Positions 1-6,390 are shown, numbered from the stretch's first letter. The stretch is DNA of 6,395 bases from an uncultured Clostridia bacterium (GCA_934647145.1 CAKUFB010000160.1:1-6395), one strand, 5' to 3'. Translations and numbers: made by a program. The notes: generated by a model not told the origin, from the sequence alone.

Positions 1-63
1 TCTTAGATTTCAGCAAAAACTGGTGAGGGTGGCAGTGGCGGGGGAGCGTGCTTCCCCGTCCAC

Positions 64-92
64 CAGCTTGTCAAAACTTTTTTGACAAGCTG
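64..92. repeat. 13-bp perfect palindrome with 3-nt loop
   Basis: Bases 64-76 (CAGCTTGTCAAAA) are the exact reverse complement of 80-92, separated by CTT. It lies just beyond the phosphodiesterase's 3' hairpin. No T tract follows on either strand, so it is a poor terminator by itself. It looks like one of the dispersed extragenic palindromes that fill gaps in this genome. Left of it, 41-45 and 53-57 (GGGGA/TCCCC) form a smaller hairpin. Nothing coding is seen in 1-130. Confidence 0.7.
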
Positions 93-93
93 A

Positions 94-124
94 AGACCGC
101 CGACCCATTGCGGGCCGGCGGTCT
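94..124 (-). terminator. 3' hairpin of the phosphodiesterase gene
   Basis: AGACCGCCG (94-102) pairs with CGGCGGTCT (116-124), and the inner CCC (104-106) can pair with GGG (112-114). It starts about 7 bp past the TAA stop of the minus-strand gene, where an intrinsic terminator is expected. Only a weak T-rich stretch (TTCAGCTTGTC) follows on the minus strand, so termination efficiency is uncertain. The next palindrome (64-92) may add to it. Confidence 0.5.
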
Positions 125-130
125 GTGCGC

Positions 131-850
131 TTATTCCAGAATGTTCGAGGTGATCTGATCCACGCCCCAGTCAATCAGGTCGCGGGCGGCGTCCGGATCG
201 TCGACCGTCCAGCAGTTGACGATGATGCCTGCGGCCTTGAGCTCGCGGACGCGCTCGGGCGTGAGCGCCTTGTAGTGGATGTCCAGGTCGAGGTGATACT
301 TCTTCAGGGTCTCGATCAGGTCGTCCGTGTACTTTGAGGTCAGGAACTGCGCGCTCTGCTCGGGCAGGATGGCGCGCAGATCGATCAGGTTCTCCAGCGA
401 GAAGGAGATGATGATCATGTGGGGCAGGTATTCCTCCTCCTCCAGCAGGCTCACGATGCGCCAGATGTCCTTCGCCTCGAACCGGTTCTTCAGCTCCAGC
501 ACGCCCACCTTGCCGTACTTTTTGCAGATGCGCACGTATTCGCGCAGCGTGGGGATGCGCAGGTCGGCGCGGCCCTTTTCGCCGTCGGTGTCGCACAGGC
601 GCAGCGCGCGCAGCGTCTCGAAGGTGGTCTTTTCCACGTCCAGGCTGTCGATCGCCACGCGGGCGGTGTTGTCGTCGTGAATCACCACGAACTGGCCGTC
701 CAGCGTGCGGTGTACGTCGGTCTCGATGCCGAAATAGCTGCGGTTGCCCGCCGCCACGAACGCCGACGCGGTGTTCTCCTTTTCCAGGCCGCTCACGCCG
801 CGGTGCGCGACCATCTTTACGCCCTTGGAGTCAATGCGAATCGTATCCAT
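131..850 (-). CDS. Cytosolic glycerophosphodiester phosphodiesterase (GDPD family)
   Basis: The predicted enzyme hydrolyses glycerophosphodiesters, the deacylated phospholipid headgroups, to glycerol-3-phosphate and an alcohol, with a divalent metal. It has 239 residues, normal for the short bacterial GDPD enzymes, and no signal peptide or membrane segment, so it should be cytosolic. Visible family marks are the AHRG motif with H16 and R17, the ENT motif at 25-27, metal ligands E43 and D45 in ETDV, the second catalytic His H58 in IHDD, the LELK strand with E119 and K121, and W214 in the CWTVDDP segment near the end. I chose the ATG at 850 because GGGAGG lies about 8 nt upstream; an in-frame ATG 12 codons earlier lacks a comparable site and falls at the expected transcription start of the promoter at 887-915. 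It appears to be a single-gene unit. The exact substrate headgroup cannot be read from the sequence. Confidence 0.93.
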   Translation of the reverse strand: MDTIRIDSKGVKMVAHRGVSGLEKENTASAFVAAGNRSYFGIETDVHRTLDGQFVVIHDDNTARVAIDSLDVEKTTFETLRALRLCDTDGEKGRADLRIPTLREYVRICKKYGKVGVLELKNRFEAKDIWRIVSLLEEEEYLPHMIIISFSLENLIDLRAILPEQSAQFLTSKYTDDLIETLKKYHLDLDIHYKALTPERVRELKAAGIIVNCWTVDDPDAARDLIDWGVDQITSNILE

Positions 851-886
851 CGTCTGTCCCTCCCGAAAAGCCGTTTTGTTTTCCAC

Positions 887-915
887 ATTATAGCACAGGC
901 CGGGGCGAAAAGCAA
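887..915 (-). promoter_or_regulatory. Sigma-A-type promoter of the phosphodiesterase gene
   Basis: On the minus strand, TTGCTT (910-915) and a perfect TATAAT (887-892) are separated by exactly 17 bp. Transcription should start near 880, giving a leader of about 30 nt before the ATG at 850. Confidence 0.75.
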
Positions 916-931
916 CCGCCGTGCGGGGGAA

Positions 932-954
932 GCGGGGGCGTACAACGCCCCCGC
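932..954. repeat. GC-rich perfect hairpin between two minus-strand genes
   Basis: GCGGGGGCG (932-940) pairs with CGCCCCCGC (946-954) around TACAA. It follows the stop of the regulator gene (981) and precedes the promoter of the phosphodiesterase gene. It could stop transcripts of the regulator, but no U tract follows on the minus strand; the T6 run (TGTTTTTT) lies before the hairpin instead. It resembles a dispersed extragenic palindrome that may also act as an insulator. Confidence 0.6.
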
Positions 955-980
955 ACCCCCTCTCCGAAAAAACAGTTGGT

Positions 981-1694
981 TTATCCGAGAGCGTGCTTTT
1001 TGCGGTACTCAGTAGGGAGCATTTCGTAGGCCTCCTTGAAGGCGGCTGTGAAGCGGCTCTGGCTCTCGTAGCCGACGGCGCGGGCGATGGCGGACACGTC
1101 GTCCTGGGTGGTGACGAGCAGCGAGGCGGCCTCCTCCATGCGGTGCTTTTTCATGTGCGCGGCGATGGACTCGCCGTAGACCCGCTTGAAGACACTCTTG
1201 AGGGTGGTGGCGTTCATCAGGAACCGGCGGGACAGCTCGTCGATCGTAATGCGCTCGGACAGGTGCTCGGTCAGGTAATGGTGTACGTTGCGGATGATTT
1301 CCTCCTGAGAGGCCTGGAAATCGACGCTCTTTTCGGGGCAGGAAATGGCCATGACCTGCTCGACGATGTCGTGCAGCAGGCGGCACAGCTGGGTGTCGGG
1401 CGCGCGGTAGTAGACCTCCTTGCCGTCGCGGCGGCTGACCAGCAGGCCGCTCTCGGTGAGCGAGCGCAGGTGGTGAAAGACCGCGGGACTGGACATCTCC
1501 AGCAGCGCGGCGATGTTGACCACGCATTCCTCCTGATGACTGAGCAGCCAGAAAATCCGGGCGCGGGTGGTGTCGCTGAGCTGCTTGAAGACCTCGGAAA
1601 CGGCGGCAAAGTGCTCGACGTTGCCCAGCTCCCGGCGGATGTATTCCATGTGCGCGTGCGCGCCGTGATGATGCGGCAGTTCGAATTCGGCCAT
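981..1694 (-). CDS. Metal-responsive ArsR/SmtB winged helix fused to an AraC-type domain
   Basis: A 237-residue predicted transcription regulator of the neighbouring metal-efflux genes. Residues 30-97 form an ArsR/SmtB-like winged helix: FKQLSDTTRARIFWLL, recognition helix SSPAVFHHLRSLTESGLL, and beta-wing VSRRDGKEVYYR. Residues 130-237 are a complete AraC/XylS double helix-turn-helix ending in the family signature, AIARAVGYESQSRF to LPTEYR. Possible metal ligands are a His-rich N terminus (HHHGAHAH, 8-15), C57 at the position of the CadC/SmtB alpha-3 site (ECVVNI, one Cys instead of the usual two), and C104, H108 and C119 in the linker. The classical alpha-5 motif is incomplete: D100 is kept but the paired His is Q102. 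The ATG at 1694 has AGGTGG 8 nt upstream. An upstream ATG at 1721 (nine residues longer) has a weak site, and one at 1778 coincides with the -10 region. Repression and metal release are inferred from the family and the divergent layout. Confidence 0.88.
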   Translation of the reverse strand: MAEFELPHHHGAHAHMEYIRRELGNVEHFAAVSEVFKQLSDTTRARIFWLLSHQEECVVNIAALLEMSSPAVFHHLRSLTESGLLVSRRDGKEVYYRAPDTQLCRLLHDIVEQVMAISCPEKSVDFQASQEEIIRNVHHYLTEHLSERITIDELSRRFLMNATTLKSVFKRVYGESIAAHMKKHRMEEAASLLVTTQDDVSAIARAVGYESQSRFTAAFKEAYEMLPTEYRKKHALG

Positions 1695-1758
1695 TGCGTT
1701 TTCCACCTTCTTTTTGGACATTCCGCTCGCCCGTTTGGACGGACGGGGCGCTCGCCTC

Positions 1759-1787
1759 TTGCTTTTTGAGTGCGACATGAGTATACT
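1759..1787 (+). promoter_or_regulatory. Promoter of the HMA protein and ATPase operon
   Basis: On the plus strand, TTGCTT (1759-1764) and TATACT (1782-1787) are 17 bp apart. The -10 box overlaps that of the divergent promoter because AGTATACT (1780-1787) is self-complementary. Transcription should start near 1794, so the operator candidate at 1801-1816 would lie at about +8 to +23, a good place for repression. Confidence 0.65.
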
Positions 1788-1808
1788 ACAGGCATAGCGG
1801 TTAAACAA
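1780..1808 (-). promoter_or_regulatory. Promoter of the ArsR-AraC regulator gene
   Basis: On the minus strand, TTGTTT (1803-1808) and TATACT (1780-1785) are 17 bp apart. The -35 box lies inside the palindrome 1801-1816, so a protein bound there would block this promoter, which suggests autoregulation. Transcription should start near 1773, leaving a leader of about 80 nt before the ATG at 1694. Confidence 0.7.
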
Positions 1809-1816
1809 GCGTTTAA
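1801..1816. promoter_or_regulatory. Shared operator candidate, TTAAAC-N4-GTTTAA
   Basis: A perfect 6-4-6 inverted repeat, AT-rich within GC-rich DNA, lies between the divergent genes. It covers the -35 box of the regulator promoter and the early transcribed region of the ATPase operon. AT-rich interrupted palindromes in this position are typical ArsR/SmtB operators. That the fused regulator binds here is an inference. Confidence 0.6.
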
Positions 1817-1874
1817 TTGTGAAATCGGGAGAAGCCTCCTGAGACGGACAGCACATTGAATGGAGGAATGAATG

Positions 1875-2093
1875 ATGAAAAAGACCTATGCGATCGAAGT
1901 GGACTGCGCGAACTGCGCCAACCTGATGGAGGAAGCCGCCCGCAAGACCAGCGGCGTCGTCAATGCGACCGTCAACTTCATGACCCAGAAGATGATCGTC
2001 GAGTTCGAGGACGGCCAGGACGCGAAGAGCGTCATGAAAAACGTGCTCAAGGCCTGCAAAAAGGTCGAGCCCGACTGCGAAATCGAGCTGTAA
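1875..2093 (+). CDS. Stand-alone HMA (heavy-metal-associated) domain protein
   Basis: A 72-residue protein made of one HMA ferredoxin-like domain that should bind a soft or transition metal ion in the cytosol. The metal-binding loop is EVDCANCA, with C11 and C14 as the CxxC pair; the Asp before the first Cys is typical of Zn/Cd ATPase domains, while Cu chaperones usually have Met-Thr there. The rest follows the beta-alpha-beta-beta-alpha-beta pattern (SGVVNATVNF, KMIVEFED, CKKVEPDCEIEL). GGAGG at 1862-1866 lies 8 nt before the ATG at 1875; the ATG just before it, at 1872, is only 5 nt away and is equally possible. The stop is 53 nt before the ATPase gene. In most related pumps this domain is fused to the ATPase N terminus; here it is separate, so it likely acts as the pump's detached metal-binding domain or as a chaperone. 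Confidence 0.9.
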   Translation: MKKTYAIEVDCANCANLMEEAARKTSGVVNATVNFMTQKMIVEFEDGQDAKSVMKNVLKACKKVEPDCEIEL

Positions 2094-2146
2094 TCGCCGC
2101 GTCCGAGGCGGGCGCGCCAACGCCTGAAAAAGGAAGGAATGCAATC

Positions 2147-4021
<1,875 letters not shown>

Positions 4022-4037
4022 CCAGTTTCAGGCAGGT

Positions 4038-4164
4038 CGGCAGGCAGTGTCTGCACCCGGTTGCTATCGCGGAACAACACACGACCCCGGGAGCTATAGA
4101 TTGAAGCTCCCGGGGTCTTCGGTTTTTCGGGATTCTCCGGAAAACACTTGTCGGCGCTGCCGGC
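4038..4164 (+). ncRNA. Module 1, most diverged copy, directly after the ATPase
   Basis: It begins 17 nt after the ATPase stop. H1: GCAGGC 4040-4045 with GTCTGC 4049-4054 (one G-U). H2: GACCCCGGGAGC 4083-4094 with GCTCCCGGGGTC 4106-4117, loop TATAGATTGAA. H3: GTTTTTCGG 4122-4130 with CCGGAAAAC 4137-4145, loop GATTCT (one G-U). H4: GTCGGC 4150-4155 with GCCGGC 4159-4164 (one G-U). H4 overlaps the first bases of module 2. Calling it RNA is an inference from structure. Confidence 0.5.
4083..4127 (+). terminator. Probable terminator of the HMA-ATPase operon (H2 of module 1)
   Basis: A perfect 12-bp GC-rich stem (4083-4094 with 4106-4117; the flanking T4095-A4105 can add a 13th pair) is followed by TTCGG and T5 at 4123-4127. 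It lies 61 nt after the ATPase stop. The T run is a few bases late because it also forms the 5' arm of H3, so termination may be partial and some transcripts may continue into the array. Confidence 0.5.
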
Positions 4165-4298
4165 AGGCTGAGCCTGCACCCACTTGCTGCCGCGTATCCT
4201 GGCGACGACCGTTGGCCGCCATTGATTGGAGCGGCCAAGGTCTGCGGATTTCCAAAAGCTTTCTGGAAATCATATGTCGGCGTTGCCGACGCGGGCTG
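4161..4298 (+). ncRNA. Module 2 of the hairpin array
   Basis: H1: GCAGGC 4163-4168 with GCCTGC 4172-4177. H2: GACC 4207-4210 plus TTGGCCGC 4212-4219 with GCGGCCAA 4231-4238 plus GGTC 4239-4242, one bulged G at 4211, loop CATTGATTGGA. H3: GATTTCCA 4247-4254 with TGGAAATC 4264-4271. H4: GTCGGC 4276-4281 with GCCGAC 4285-4290, loop GTT. Bases 4156-4298 recur at 4671-4813 with three mismatches. An outer CGGCAG (4161-4166) / CTGCCG (4187-4192) pairing is an alternative to H1. Confidence 0.5.
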
Positions 4299-4312
4299 TC
4301 TGGGGGAGGCTC

Positions 4313-4440
4313 CGGCAGGCTGAGCCTGCAGCCACTTGCTGCCGCCGGTTCTGACACGAATTCGGGAACCATAAATTGGAGTTCCCGAATTCTTCGAATC
4401 CGCAAGATTCCTTGCGGATTGAGGGGCGGCGCTGCCGCCC
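4313..4440 (+). ncRNA. Module 3 of the hairpin array
   Basis: H1: GCAGGC 4315-4320 with GCCTGC 4324-4329. H2: GAATTCGGGAAC 4358-4369 with GTTCCCGAATTC 4381-4392, loop CATAAATTGGA. Linker TTCG as in module 1. H3: AATCCGCAA 4397-4405 with TTGCGGATT 4412-4420, loop GATTCC. H4: GGGCGGC 4424-4430 with GCCGCCC 4434-4440, loop GCT. All pairs are Watson-Crick, although the stems share no sequence with those of modules 1 and 2. Confidence 0.5.
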
Positions 4441-4456
4441 TGGCTGGGGGAGGCTC

Positions 4457-4584
4457 CGGCAGGCTGAGCCTGCAGCCACTTGCTGCCGCCGGTTCTGACA
4501 CGAATTCGGGAACCATAAATTGGAGTTCCCGAATTCTTCGAATCCGTAAGATTCCTTGCGGATTGTGGGGCGGCGCTGCCGCCC
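4457..4584 (+). ncRNA. Module 4 of the hairpin array
   Basis: This is a copy of module 3 shifted by 144 bp: H1 4459-4473, H2 4502-4513 with 4525-4536, H3 4541-4549 with 4556-4564, H4 4568-4574 with 4578-4584. The one change inside a stem (T4547 for C) turns a C-G pair into a U-G pair with G4558, which keeps H3 intact in plus-strand RNA. Confidence 0.5.
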
Positions 4585-4587
4585 TGG

Positions 4588-4623
4588 CTGGGGGAGGCTC
4601 CGCTTCGCTTCGCGCTCCCCCAG
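4588..4623. repeat. 9-bp hairpin and degenerate linker between modules 4 and 5
   Basis: CTGGGGGAG (4588-4596) pairs with CTCCCCCAG (4615-4623) around an 18-nt CTTCGC-rich loop. A related form occurs after module 5, where GGGGGG (4817-4822) pairs with CCCCCC (4842-4847) around an inner TCCGC/GCGGA stem (4827-4839). Further right, at 4648-4662, GTCGGC-GCT-GCCGAC is an orphan H4, probably the remnant of a decayed module. Confidence 0.6.
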
Positions 4624-4675
4624 ACCCCCACCGAAGTTAGCTCGCCGGTCGGCGCTGCCGACTGCCACCTGCTGC

Positions 4676-4813
4676 CGGCAGGCTGAGTCTGCACCCACTT
4701 GCTGCCGTGTATCCTGGAGACGACCGTTGGCCGCCATTGATTGGAGCGGCCAAGGTCTGCGGATTTCCAAAAGCTTTCTGGAAATCATATGTCGGCGTTG
4801 CCGACGCGGGCTG
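4676..4813 (+). ncRNA. Module 5 of the hairpin array
   Basis: This is a near copy of module 2, 515 bp downstream. H1: GCAGGC 4678-4683 with GTCTGC 4687-4692; the single change creates a G-U pair. H2: 4722-4757 with the same bulged G and loop CATTGATTGGA. H3: 4762-4769 with 4779-4786. H4: 4791-4796 with 4800-4805. The stretch that follows (4814-4906) holds only GC-rich palindromes. Confidence 0.5.
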
Positions 4814-4906
4814 GCTGGGGGGAGGCTCCGCTTTGCGGACACCCCCCTTTCAGGGAGGCATGGTCAGGCGCGGAGACTGAAGGGCTGAGTCGTACAGACA
4901 GAGCGC

Positions 4907-4942
4907 CGCCCCGGGGACTGAAATACGTCCTCGGGGCGTTTT
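4907..4942 (+). terminator. Rightward hairpin terminator at the end of the array
   Basis: CGCCCCGGGGAC (4907-4918) pairs with GTCCTCGGGGCG (4927-4938) over 12 bp with an 8-nt loop, followed by TTTT (4939-4942). The single non-canonical pair, G4914-T4931, is a G-U on the plus strand and an A-C mismatch on the minus strand, and no T run follows on the minus side. So it fits rightward transcripts leaving the array better than leftward degV transcripts, though it may work in both directions. Confidence 0.5.
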
Positions 4943-4948
4943 GCCTGT

Positions 4949-5809
4949 TTACTTGTGCTTGCCGCGGAAGAAGAGCGCTACGGTACCCGGGCCGACGTGC
5001 GCGCCGGTGACCGGTTCGTACCAGACGGTCAGGCATTCGCCGGTCAGACCGCGCTTTTTCAGCTCGGCCAGCACACGATTTGCGCCTTCCTCGTTGCCCG
5101 CGTGGGCGATGCCGACGGGCGCGCCGCGATCCAGCGCCAGCTCGTCGTACAGGTCGGCCAGGGCGTTCAGCGCGCGCCTGGAGCCGTGTACCTTGCCGCA
5201 CTGCACGATCCGGCCCAGCTCGTCGCCGCGCAGCAGGGGCTTGATCTGCAGCAGCGTGCCGATCATCGCCGCCGCGCCCGAAATCCGTCCGCCGCGCTTG
5301 AGGTAGATCAGGTCGTCGACGGTAAAGAACTGGCACATGCCGTGGCGGCTTTCGAGCAGGAAGCTCTCAACCTCCTCAAAGGAGCGGCCCTCCTCGAGCA
5401 TCCGCGCGGCGTCGAGCACCTGCAGCCCCTCGCCCAGGGAGGCGGCATAGGTGTCGATCGCGGCGATTTTGCGGTCAGGATAGGTCTCCTTCAGCTCGCG
5501 TACGGTCAGCGCCGCCGCGCCCGCCGTGCCGCTGATGCCGCCCGACATGCCCACGTAGAGCACGTCGTCGCCGGCCTCGAGCGCGCGGGTGAAGTGCTCG
5601 CGGAAGGTCTCGGTGTTGATCATCGAGGTCTTGACCACCGCGCCGGCGCGCATTGCGTCGTAAAAGGCTCTGCCGTCGAAGTCGGTCGTTTCAGAGTAAG
5701 GCACCGGCTTGCCGTCGACCGTATAGGAGAAGGGCAGCACGGAGATGTGATGCGCGGTGAGCAGGCTCAGGGGAAGATTGGCCGAGGTATCGGTGAACAG
5801 TTTGATCAT
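4949..5809 (-). CDS. DegV-family fatty-acid-binding protein (FakB-like)
   Basis: A 286-residue cytosolic protein of the DegV/EDD family, members of which hold a fatty acid so that the FakA kinase can phosphorylate its carboxylate for phospholipid synthesis. Family marks are TDTSANLP at 6-13, KTSMINTETF starting at 60 (T61 and S62 are in the lipid-carboxylate region), SGGISGT at 89-95, DTYAASLGEG at 119-128, DDLIYLKRGGRIS at 165-177 followed by a conserved helix and QIKPLL, and HVGPGT with H271 and GPG 273-275 near the C terminus. The length is normal and no domain is missing. The ATG at 5809 has AAGGAG 5-6 nt upstream; the frame stays open for 21 more codons, but that part is Pro/His-rich, unlike the family. 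No fakA homologue is in the window, so a role in fatty-acid uptake is inferred. The gene seems to stand alone. Confidence 0.93.
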   Translation of the reverse strand: MIKLFTDTSANLPLSLLTAHHISVLPFSYTVDGKPVPYSETTDFDGRAFYDAMRAGAVVKTSMINTETFREHFTRALEAGDDVLYVGMSGGISGTAGAAALTVRELKETYPDRKIAAIDTYAASLGEGLQVLDAARMLEEGRSFEEVESFLLESRHGMCQFFTVDDLIYLKRGGRISGAAAMIGTLLQIKPLLRGDELGRIVQCGKVHGSRRALNALADLYDELALDRGAPVGIAHAGNEEGANRVLAELKKRGLTGECLTVWYEPVTGAHVGPGTVALFFRGKHK

Positions 5810-6073
5810 GACGTCTCCTTTGTCGTCCGCGAATGACGGACAGTTCGGTAAATGATGAGGCGGGTCAGTCAATGTGCCCGGCGTGCCGATGCTTCTATGC
5901 TAGCACCAGAAGCCGGTTAAGGCCAGCCACGGACGGTGGAGACGGCTCTCCAGTTTGCGAACCGGTCGTAGAGTGCGCCGAAAGGAGGTTCTACGGGCGA
6001 GGCTTCGACTCCACGAAACGTAGAGTGTCTCATTTGCAACAAATTATTCGTTCAGCGGGGCGAAAACGCGCAC
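5810..6073 (-). other. Structured leader or intergenic region upstream of degV
   Basis: No gene is seen here. On the minus strand, CACTCTACG occurs twice (complement at 6019-6027 and 5967-5975) with CGTAGA (complement of 5990-5995) between, so the middle element can pair with either neighbour. A perfect 6-bp hairpin, TGGAGA/TCTCCA with a 4-nt loop, lies at 5937-5952. TTGACT (complement of 5867-5872) resembles a -35 box, but no convincing -10 follows. If transcription starts further upstream, the region would form a long structured leader for degV; no riboswitch class is recognised. Confidence 0.35.
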
Positions 6074-6104
6074 AAAAAAACCCGCCGCGCGAAAGCACGG
6101 CAGG
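6074..6104 (-). terminator. Strong minus-strand intrinsic terminator
   Basis: On the minus strand, CCTGCCGTGC (complement of 6095-6104) pairs with GCGCGGCGGG (complement of 6081-6090) over 10 bp with two G-U pairs and a TTTC tetraloop, followed directly by T7 (6074-6080). It must end a transcript that comes from the right. The nearest 290 bp to the right hold no convincing gene, so that transcript is either a non-coding RNA or begins outside the window. Confidence 0.8.
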
Positions 6105-6219
6105 CCGTGAAGCGGAGACACGCAGCCTCCGGGCTGAGCCGCTTGATACCGCCGGTTCTATCGACGATTTCGGCGGCCATAGATAAAGCCCTCAGAAGTC
6201 TGCGCTTCCGAACCTCTCC
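6105..6219. other. Hairpin-rich non-coding stretch right of the terminator
   Basis: AAGCGG (6110-6115) pairs with CCGCTT (6139-6144), enclosing CAGCC (6123-6127) / GGCTG (6132-6136) with loop TCCG. CCGCCG (6149-6154) pairs with CGGCGG (6171-6176). A minus-strand open frame runs through here, but it continues through the terminator stem and T tract, so I do not call it. The stretch could be the 3' part of a structured RNA. Confidence 0.3.
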
Positions 6220-6390
6220 GCCCGCACTGCGGGCACCTCCCCTTTCAGGGGAGGCCAGACTGTCGAAAAACCCCCGGAGAGCTCGAGAGGGTCGCAACCC
6301 TCTCGAACTTTCAATCGCGCCCAGCGGCGTGTACGGTGGGCGCGGGGCGATTTTTGCGCCGGAAAATCTCATTTTCCAGAGCAAAAATCG
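6220..6390. repeat. Cluster of four extragenic palindromes
   Basis: Successive perfect hairpins: GCCCGC 6220-6225 / GCGGGC 6229-6234; CCTCCCCT 6236-6243 / AGGGGAGG 6247-6254; TCGAGAGGGT 6283-6292 / ACCCTCTCGA 6297-6306; and a two-part stem, CGATTTTTGC 6348-6357 / GCAAAAATCG 6381-6390 with inner GGAAAAT 6361-6367 / ATTTTCC 6371-6377. A shortened relative of the second one, CCCCCTTTCAGGGAGG, appears at 4843-4858. This looks like a composite intergenic repeat dispersed in the genome. Confidence 0.7.

Larger units (their letters stand above)
4301..4602. repeat. 144-bp tandem repeat, two full copies and a start of a third
   Basis: Bases 4301-4444 and 4445-4588 are the same 144-bp unit with two mismatches (C/T at 4403/4547, A/T at 4422/4566). 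The first 14 bp of a third copy follow at 4589-4602. Each unit carries one full hairpin module (modules 3 and 4) plus a GGGGGAGG linker. The near-identity implies a recent duplication. Confidence 0.9.
4038..4805 (+). repeat. Array of five four-hairpin modules
   Basis: This is the 927-bp gap between the ATPase and degV genes. It holds five copies of one architecture: H1 (6-bp stem, 3-nt loop), spacer of 28-29 nt, H2 (12-bp stem, 11-nt loop), 4 nt, H3 (8-9-bp stem), 4 nt, H4 (6-bp stem, 3-nt loop). H1 starts are 4040, 4163, 4315, 4459 and 4678. Copies 3 and 4 are nearly identical, and copies 2 and 5 are nearly identical; copy 1 is the most diverged. Non-Watson-Crick pairs are G-U in the plus sense only, so the plus strand is the likely RNA. 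An orphan H4 (4648-4662) lies between copies 4 and 5. I see no coding gene here: long open frames exist on both strands, but they only reflect repeats with a 144-bp period divisible by three. The family is not recognised. Confidence 0.75.

Noticed and set aside
1695..2144. Longer N terminus for the ArsR-AraC protein, in frame up to 2144
   Set aside because: It would overlap the HMA gene and the whole divergent promoter region, and the translated part has no family similarity. The ATG at 1694 has a good ribosome binding site.
1856..2146. N-terminal extension of the ATPase, in frame from 1856
   Set aside because: It overlaps the HMA gene in another frame and is Arg/Asp/Gln-rich without HMA or membrane features; AGGAAGG supports the start at 2147.
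4358..4536. Integron attC sites or insertion-sequence ends
   Set aside because: No transposase or integrase is present, no core-site consensus is visible, and the inverted repeats are local hairpins rather than ends bracketing a gene.
4301..4813. CRISPR array
   Set aside because: Repeats are 144 bp or longer, spacing is irregular, no short repeat with unique spacers is present, and no cas gene is in the window.
5937..6031. tRNA or tmRNA-like fragment, suggested by GGCTTCGACTCC resembling a T-arm
   Set aside because: No acceptor stem, D-arm or anticodon arm can be drawn at the right distances.
6136..6158. Group II intron domain V, suggested by GAGCCG and CGGTTC
   Set aside because: The segment is too short and lacks the GAAA tetraloop and bulge; no reverse transcriptase is near.
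6052..6384. 110-residue minus-strand open frame at the right edge
   Set aside because: Its C-terminal part is the stem and T tract of an intrinsic terminator and its N-terminal part runs through several palindromes; there is no recognisable domain.
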